From: Streptomyces sp. NBC_01276
Lineage (GTDB): Bacteria; Actinomycetota; Actinomycetes; Streptomycetales; Streptomycetaceae
Assembly (NCBI RefSeq): GCF_041435355.1
Contig: NZ_CP108442.1
Span: 7,376,501-7,440,500 of the forward strand
DNA: 64,000 bases
Direction of reading: 5' to 3'
Shown: positions 60,644 to 64,000 of the stretch, in pieces
Layout of the letters: each line of letters opens with the position of its first letter
Position numbering within the stretch: the first letter of the stretch is position 1
The notes under the pieces: generated by a model
Database searches by the model: none
What the model was told of the DNA's origin: nothing
What the model saw: only the letters and a program-made list of their open reading frames with translations
Made by a program: the position numbers and the translations under genes

Positions 60644-61867
60644 GTGGCGGCGGAGGGGACGAGGGCAGCCACCGCCCGGGCGCCGGGCACGCGGGACGGG
60701 CAGGCTCGCCACCTGACCGCGCTGCTGACCTGCGCCATGGCGTTCTCGATGCTGCAACTGTTCCTGCTCGGTGCGCTGGGGCCCCGCCTGGTGGAGGAAC
60801 CGGGCATCTCCCCGGCGGTGTTGGGACTGGCGACCACGGTCGGCTTCGGGACGGCCGCCGTGTTGTCCCCGGCCGGCGGCCGGATGGTGGACCGCGTCGG
60901 GCCCCGGCGCTCGCTCGTGCTCCTGCTCGTCCTCTCCGCGGTGGCCCTCGCCCTGATCGGCGCCGCCCCCGGCGCGGGCCTGCTGCTGGGCGCGGTCGCG
61001 CTGGGCGGAATACCGCAGGCCCTGGCCAACCCCGCGACCAACAAGGCGATCCTGGCCGCCGTCCCGTCGGCCCGGCGGGGTGCGGTGACCGGCCTCAAGC
61101 AGTCCGGTGTCCAGCTGGGCGCGTTCGCCGCCGGGCTGCCGCTCGCCGCCCTCGCCGGCGGCCTCGGCTGGCGGGGCGCGGTGTGGACGGCCTCCGGGGC
61201 GGCCTTGCTCGCCGGGGCGTGGGCGCTGCGTGCGCTGCCCGCCGACCCGCCCGTCCCGCCGGCCCCGCCCGTTCGCACGTCGTACGTACCGAGGGGGATG
61301 GTGGCCTGGCTGGCGGGATTCTCGCTGTTCCTGGGAGCCGGGATCGCTTCCGTCAACACCTATCTCGCCCTGTACGGGGTGCGCGGCCTGGGGATGGGCC
61401 CCACCCCGGCCGGTGGCCTGGTCGCCGTCCTCGGCGTCGCGGGCGTACTCGGCCGGGTCGGGTGGTCGAAGGCCGCCCGCCCGGGACGGGCCGAGTGGCT
61501 GCCGGGTCTGCTGGCCTGCGGTGCCGTGGGCGCCGCGGCTCTCCTGGCCGGCGGGTCGCTCGCCCGTCCGCTGGTATGGGCCGGCGCCGTCGCCGTCGGA
61601 GTGTTCGCCGTCTCCGGCAACGCCGTCTCGATGGTGCTGGTCGTGCAGCGCGCCGCTCCGGGCCGGGCCGGCCAGGAATCGGCGCTCGTCGCGGCCGGGT
61701 TCTTCGCCGGATTTGCCATGGGCCCGCCGCTGTTCGGCTTCCTCGCGCAGAGCGGGCGGTACGGGTCCGGCTGGCTGCTGGTCGCGGTGGAGTTCGCCGC
61801 GGCGGGAGCGGTGGCGTTCCTCTGGGCCGTACGGGACCGGCGCGCGCGGACGGGGAAGGAGGCATGA
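60644..61867 (+). CDS. MFS transporter
   Basis: I use GTG 60644 (VAAEGTRAATARAPG; 407 residues) because the frame upstream to 60422 is not coding-like and overlaps the opposite promoter. About 12 helices are visible, with GGRMVDRVGPRRSLVLLL in the first cytoplasmic loop, GGIPQALANPATNKAIL in helix 4-5 and KQSGVQLGAFAAGLPLAALA in helix 5-6. The CynX/YbfB-like pattern fits import or export of small organic anions. Its stop overlaps the start of the GH88 gene (ATGA), suggesting transport of an oligosaccharide or uronide substrate. Confidence 0.87.
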   Translation: MAAEGTRAATARAPGTRDGQARHLTALLTCAMAFSMLQLFLLGALGPRLVEEPGISPAVLGLATTVGFGTAAVLSPAGGRMVDRVGPRRSLVLLLVLSAVALALIGAAPGAGLLLGAVALGGIPQALANPATNKAILAAVPSARRGAVTGLKQSGVQLGAFAAGLPLAALAGGLGWRGAVWTASGAALLAGAWALRALPADPPVPPAPPVRTSYVPRGMVAWLAGFSLFLGAGIASVNTYLALYGVRGLGMGPTPAGGLVAVLGVAGVLGRVGWSKAARPGRAEWLPGLLACGAVGAAALLAGGSLARPLVWAGAVAVGVFAVSGNAVSMVLVVQRAAPGRAGQESALVAAGFFAGFAMGPPLFGFLAQSGRYGSGWLLVAVEFAAAGAVAFLWAVRDRRARTGKEA

Positions 61868-62958
61868 CCCCCGGCGACCGGGCCGGACGGGCGCTCGCGG
61901 CCGTCATCGGCCGGGTGACGGTGACCGAGGCCGAGGCGGGCGCCCGCTTCCCGCTGTACGCGGACCCGGTCGACGGGCGGTGGAAGACGACCGGCCGAGG
62001 CTCGTGGACCGGCGGCTTCTGGGCCGGACTGCTGTGGTTGCGGGCCCGGTACACGGGGGACGGGGCACACCGGCGGGCCGCCGCGGACTGCACCGCCCGA
62101 CTCGCTCCGTGGGCGGAATCCGACACCGCCACCCGGGGACTGATCTTCTGGTACGGGACGGCGCCGGCCCTGGGCACACCCGAAGCCGTCGCGCTCCGGG
62201 CGAGGGCGGCCCGCGCCTGTCTGGACTCCTACGACCCCGGGGCGGGGATCGTGCCCTGGGGCGCGGCGCTCGGCGGCCCCCGCCTCCTGGCCCGCGCGGA
62301 CGCCGTACCGGGGCTGGTGCCCCTCCTGGCCGCGGCCGGACCCGAAGGGGCCGTCGTGGCCGCGGCCCACCTCCACCGGCACCTCGACCTCGCCCTCGGC
62401 CCGGAGGGCGCGGGAAGCGGCCGCCGGCCGCGGCCCGCCTGGACGTTCGACCCGGCAGCGGGCTGGTCCCCCTGTGCGGATCCGGCACCGGGGTGGAGCC
62501 GCGGAGAGGCGTGGCTGCTCCTGGCCGTGGCCGACGCACTGCTCCGGCCGGAGATCGCCCGCCACCGGCCGGAGCGGCTCGCCCTCGCCGCGGAGCAGTT
62601 GCTGGTACAGGCGCGGGCACTGACCGGGCCGCTCGTCCCGCCCAACGAGGCGTCCCGGCCGCGGGGGCCCGTCGACACCTCGGCCGCGGCGATCACCGCC
62701 GTCGCGCTGCTCAAGCTGTCGCGCGCACGGGCACCCCGGGCCGAGGTGTGTGCGCGGCGGGCCGTGGCGATCCTGAGCCGACTGACCGGGGCCCACCTCA
62801 GCGAAGCGGGTCCGGGCCGGCCGCCGGGAATGCTGCTGGACGGCTGCTACGACGCCGCCAAGGGCCTGGCGGTGCGTCACGAACTCATCTGGGGCGACTT
62901 CTTCCTGGCCCTCGGACTGGCCGCACTGGGCGACCTCGTCGACATCACCCGCGTGTAG
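61864..62958 (+). CDS. Glycoside hydrolase family 88-like (unsaturated glucuronyl hydrolase) protein
   Basis: The 364-residue protein shows the (alpha/alpha)6-barrel pattern of GH88/105: RGSWTGGFWAGLLWLRARYT near residue 40, WSRGEAWLLLAVADALL near 215, and RGPVDTSAAAITAVALLKL near 270 where a catalytic Asp is expected. It ends CYDAAKGLAVRHELIWGDFFL, a typical family end. Such enzymes remove unsaturated uronic acids from polysaccharide-lyase products. Translational coupling to the MFS gene supports a scavenging role. It overlaps the convergent acyl-CoA dehydrogenase gene by 14 bp. Confidence 0.78.
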   Translation: MTPGDRAGRALAAVIGRVTVTEAEAGARFPLYADPVDGRWKTTGRGSWTGGFWAGLLWLRARYTGDGAHRRAAADCTARLAPWAESDTATRGLIFWYGTAPALGTPEAVALRARAARACLDSYDPGAGIVPWGAALGGPRLLARADAVPGLVPLLAAAGPEGAVVAAAHLHRHLDLALGPEGAGSGRRPRPAWTFDPAAGWSPCADPAPGWSRGEAWLLLAVADALLRPEIARHRPERLALAAEQLLVQARALTGPLVPPNEASRPRGPVDTSAAAITAVALLKLSRARAPRAEVCARRAVAILSRLTGAHLSEAGPGRPPGMLLDGCYDAAKGLAVRHELIWGDFFLALGLAALGDLVDITRV

Positions 62959-64000
62959 CGGCCCCGTGGGCCCGGCCGTAGCCGCGCAGCACGCGGCGGG
63001 CCACCGAGGTGATGTGCAGCTCGTCCGGGCCGTCGAGGATGCGGGCCGCGCGTCCGCCGCGGAACAGCGACGGCAGCGCCGTGTCCGGGCCGAGCCCGGC
63101 AGCGCCGTGGACCTGGATGGCGGAGTCCGTGACCTGCTGCAGCATCCGGGCGGCGGCGACCTTGGCCAGACCCACCTCGGTACGGGCGTCCCGTCCGGCC
63201 GCGATCAGCGCTACCGCCTCGTGGACCAGGGGCCGGGTGGTGCGCAGCGCGAGGAGGGAGTCGAAGACGTGCTGCTGGACCAGCTGGTGGTCGGCGAGCG
63301 GCCCGCGCGATCCCCGGCGGGTGGCGGCGCGTTCGGCCATGAGGTCGAAGGCGCGCCGGGCCTGCCCCAGCCAGCGCAGGCAGCGCAGCGTGCGGCCGAG
63401 CGCGAGCCGTTCACCCGCGATGGCCAGGGCGTCGCCACCCGCGCCGAGGAGGTGGTCGGCGGGCACGCGGACCCGGTCCAGTTCGATCTCGTACTGGCCC
63501 GCCGCCCCCAGTACGCGCAGTTCGCGTACGACGCGGAAGCCGGGTGAGCCGGTCGGTACGAGCAGCAGGGAGAGGCCCTCGCGGTCGCCCGCCGCCCCGC
63601 CCGTACGCGCCATGACGGTGACGAGATCGGCGCCGGCGGCTCCGGAGGTGAACCACTTGCGGCCGCTGATCACCCAACCGCCGTCCGCCCGGGCCTCGGC
63701 ACGCGTGCCGGTGAGGAGCGGGTCGGTGCCCGGTACGTCCGGCTCGGTCATCGCGTAGCAGGTGCGCATCTCGCCCGCGACCAGACGTTCCAGGTACTCC
63801 TCGCGCACCCGGGTGCCGCCGTGGCGGTTCAGCATGGTGACGTCGAGCAGCGGGGCGGAGCCCAGTGCGGCGGGACCGTGATCGCTGGCGCCCTCGGCCT
63901 CGGCGAGCGCCGCGTACGCACGGAACGTCAGGCCGCCGCCGCCCAGGTCCGCCGGGAGCGGCAGGGCCCACAGCCCGGCGGCACGCGCCTCGGCCCGCAA
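62945..64000 (-). CDS. Acyl-CoA dehydrogenase (5' end outside window)
   Basis: About 350 residues are visible and the frame is open at the window edge. Motifs: CYAMTEPDVPGTDPLLTGTR (FAD-binding), GWVISGRKWFTSGAAGADLV, LGRTLRCLRWLGQARRAFDL, IQVHGAAGLGPDTALPSLFR and the C-terminal DGPDELHITSVARRVL. The TxxVPGTD wording and the DGPDELH end place it in the FadE/ACAD10-11-like group of short- to medium-chain acyl-CoA dehydrogenases. Specificity is not predictable. A TTG at the very edge is unlikely to be the real start, because family members are about 390 residues or longer. Confidence 0.93.
   Translation of the reverse strand: MRAEARAAGLWALPLPADLGGGGLTFRAYAALAEAEGASDHGPAALGSAPLLDVTMLNRHGGTRVREEYLERLVAGEMRTCYAMTEPDVPGTDPLLTGTRAEARADGGWVISGRKWFTSGAAGADLVTVMARTGGAAGDREGLSLLLVPTGSPGFRVVRELRVLGAAGQYEIELDRVRVPADHLLGAGGDALAIAGERLALGRTLRCLRWLGQARRAFDLMAERAATRRGSRGPLADHQLVQQHVFDSLLALRTTRPLVHEAVALIAAGRDARTEVGLAKVAAARMLQQVTDSAIQVHGAAGLGPDTALPSLFRGGRAARILDGPDELHITSVARRVLRGYGRAHGAATRG

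Overview
The window is typical Streptomyces (or close actinomycete) chromosome: very high GC with strongly GC-biased third codon positions, many GTG starts, GGAGG-type ribosome sites, and families common in the genus (SARP/AfsR regulator, PucR with GAF, MHS transporter, ScfR/RamB next to aceA-aceB, SpoIIE phosphatase). All calls were made by reading the sequence; no database search was possible.

Left part (1-16.3 kb), ordinary chromosome: the end of an FtsX/MacB-type ABC permease, an SRAP/HMCES-like protein, a MerR regulator divergent from a membrane protein across a palindromic operator, two small GNATs, a molybdopterin oxidoreductase, two SAM methyltransferases, a small secreted protein, a GntR(YtrA)-ABC exporter operon, a GAF-PucR regulator with an MHS-family transporter, and a cupin protein.

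Middle part (about 16.3-41.3 kb), an accessory island. It begins at a tRNA-Gly-like 3' half (possible attachment-site scar). Intact genes are mixed with shards of others: a DUF2278 gene, a patatin-like C-terminus, a frameshifted secreted protein, an Rhs fragment, a phage tape-measure fragment, a Rox-like FAD monooxygenase and a metallophosphoesterase. Two IS5-like elements of about 1.6 kb sit here. Each has terminal inverted repeats and each carries a different GNAT acetyltransferase gene upstream of a decayed transposase; excising the first restores an open reading frame across the insertion point. Intact and unusual genes are two large orphan proteins whose upstream regions share an exact 12-mer, a TPR-CHAT protease-like protein overlapping a membrane-protein gene, a serine/threonine kinase fused in one frame to a 14-TM drug-efflux-type MFS transporter, and a SARP-NB-ARC-TPR regulator divergent from a small AhpD-like/GNAT/methyltransferase operon.

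Right part (41.3-64 kb), conserved metabolism again: a deoxynucleoside kinase; a LacI regulator divergent from a nitrilase whose leader has two perfect LacI operators and consecutive hairpins; a TsaD homologue; metE under a cobalamin riboswitch; a GAF-SpoIIE phosphatase; a MASE1 membrane protein; cbtB-cbtA under a second cobalamin riboswitch; an ScfR/RamB regulator divergent from aceA-aceB-hydroxyacyl-CoA dehydrogenase (glyoxylate shunt); an ECF sigma factor near a Met/His-rich membrane protein; an MFS-GH88 pair; and the end of an acyl-CoA dehydrogenase cut by the window.

The main findings are the twin GNAT-carrying IS5-like elements, the kinase-MFS fusion, the CHAT/membrane pair and the orphan gene pair with a shared upstream motif. 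Start codons were chosen from visible Shine-Dalgarno sequences and family N-termini; uncertain ones are flagged.
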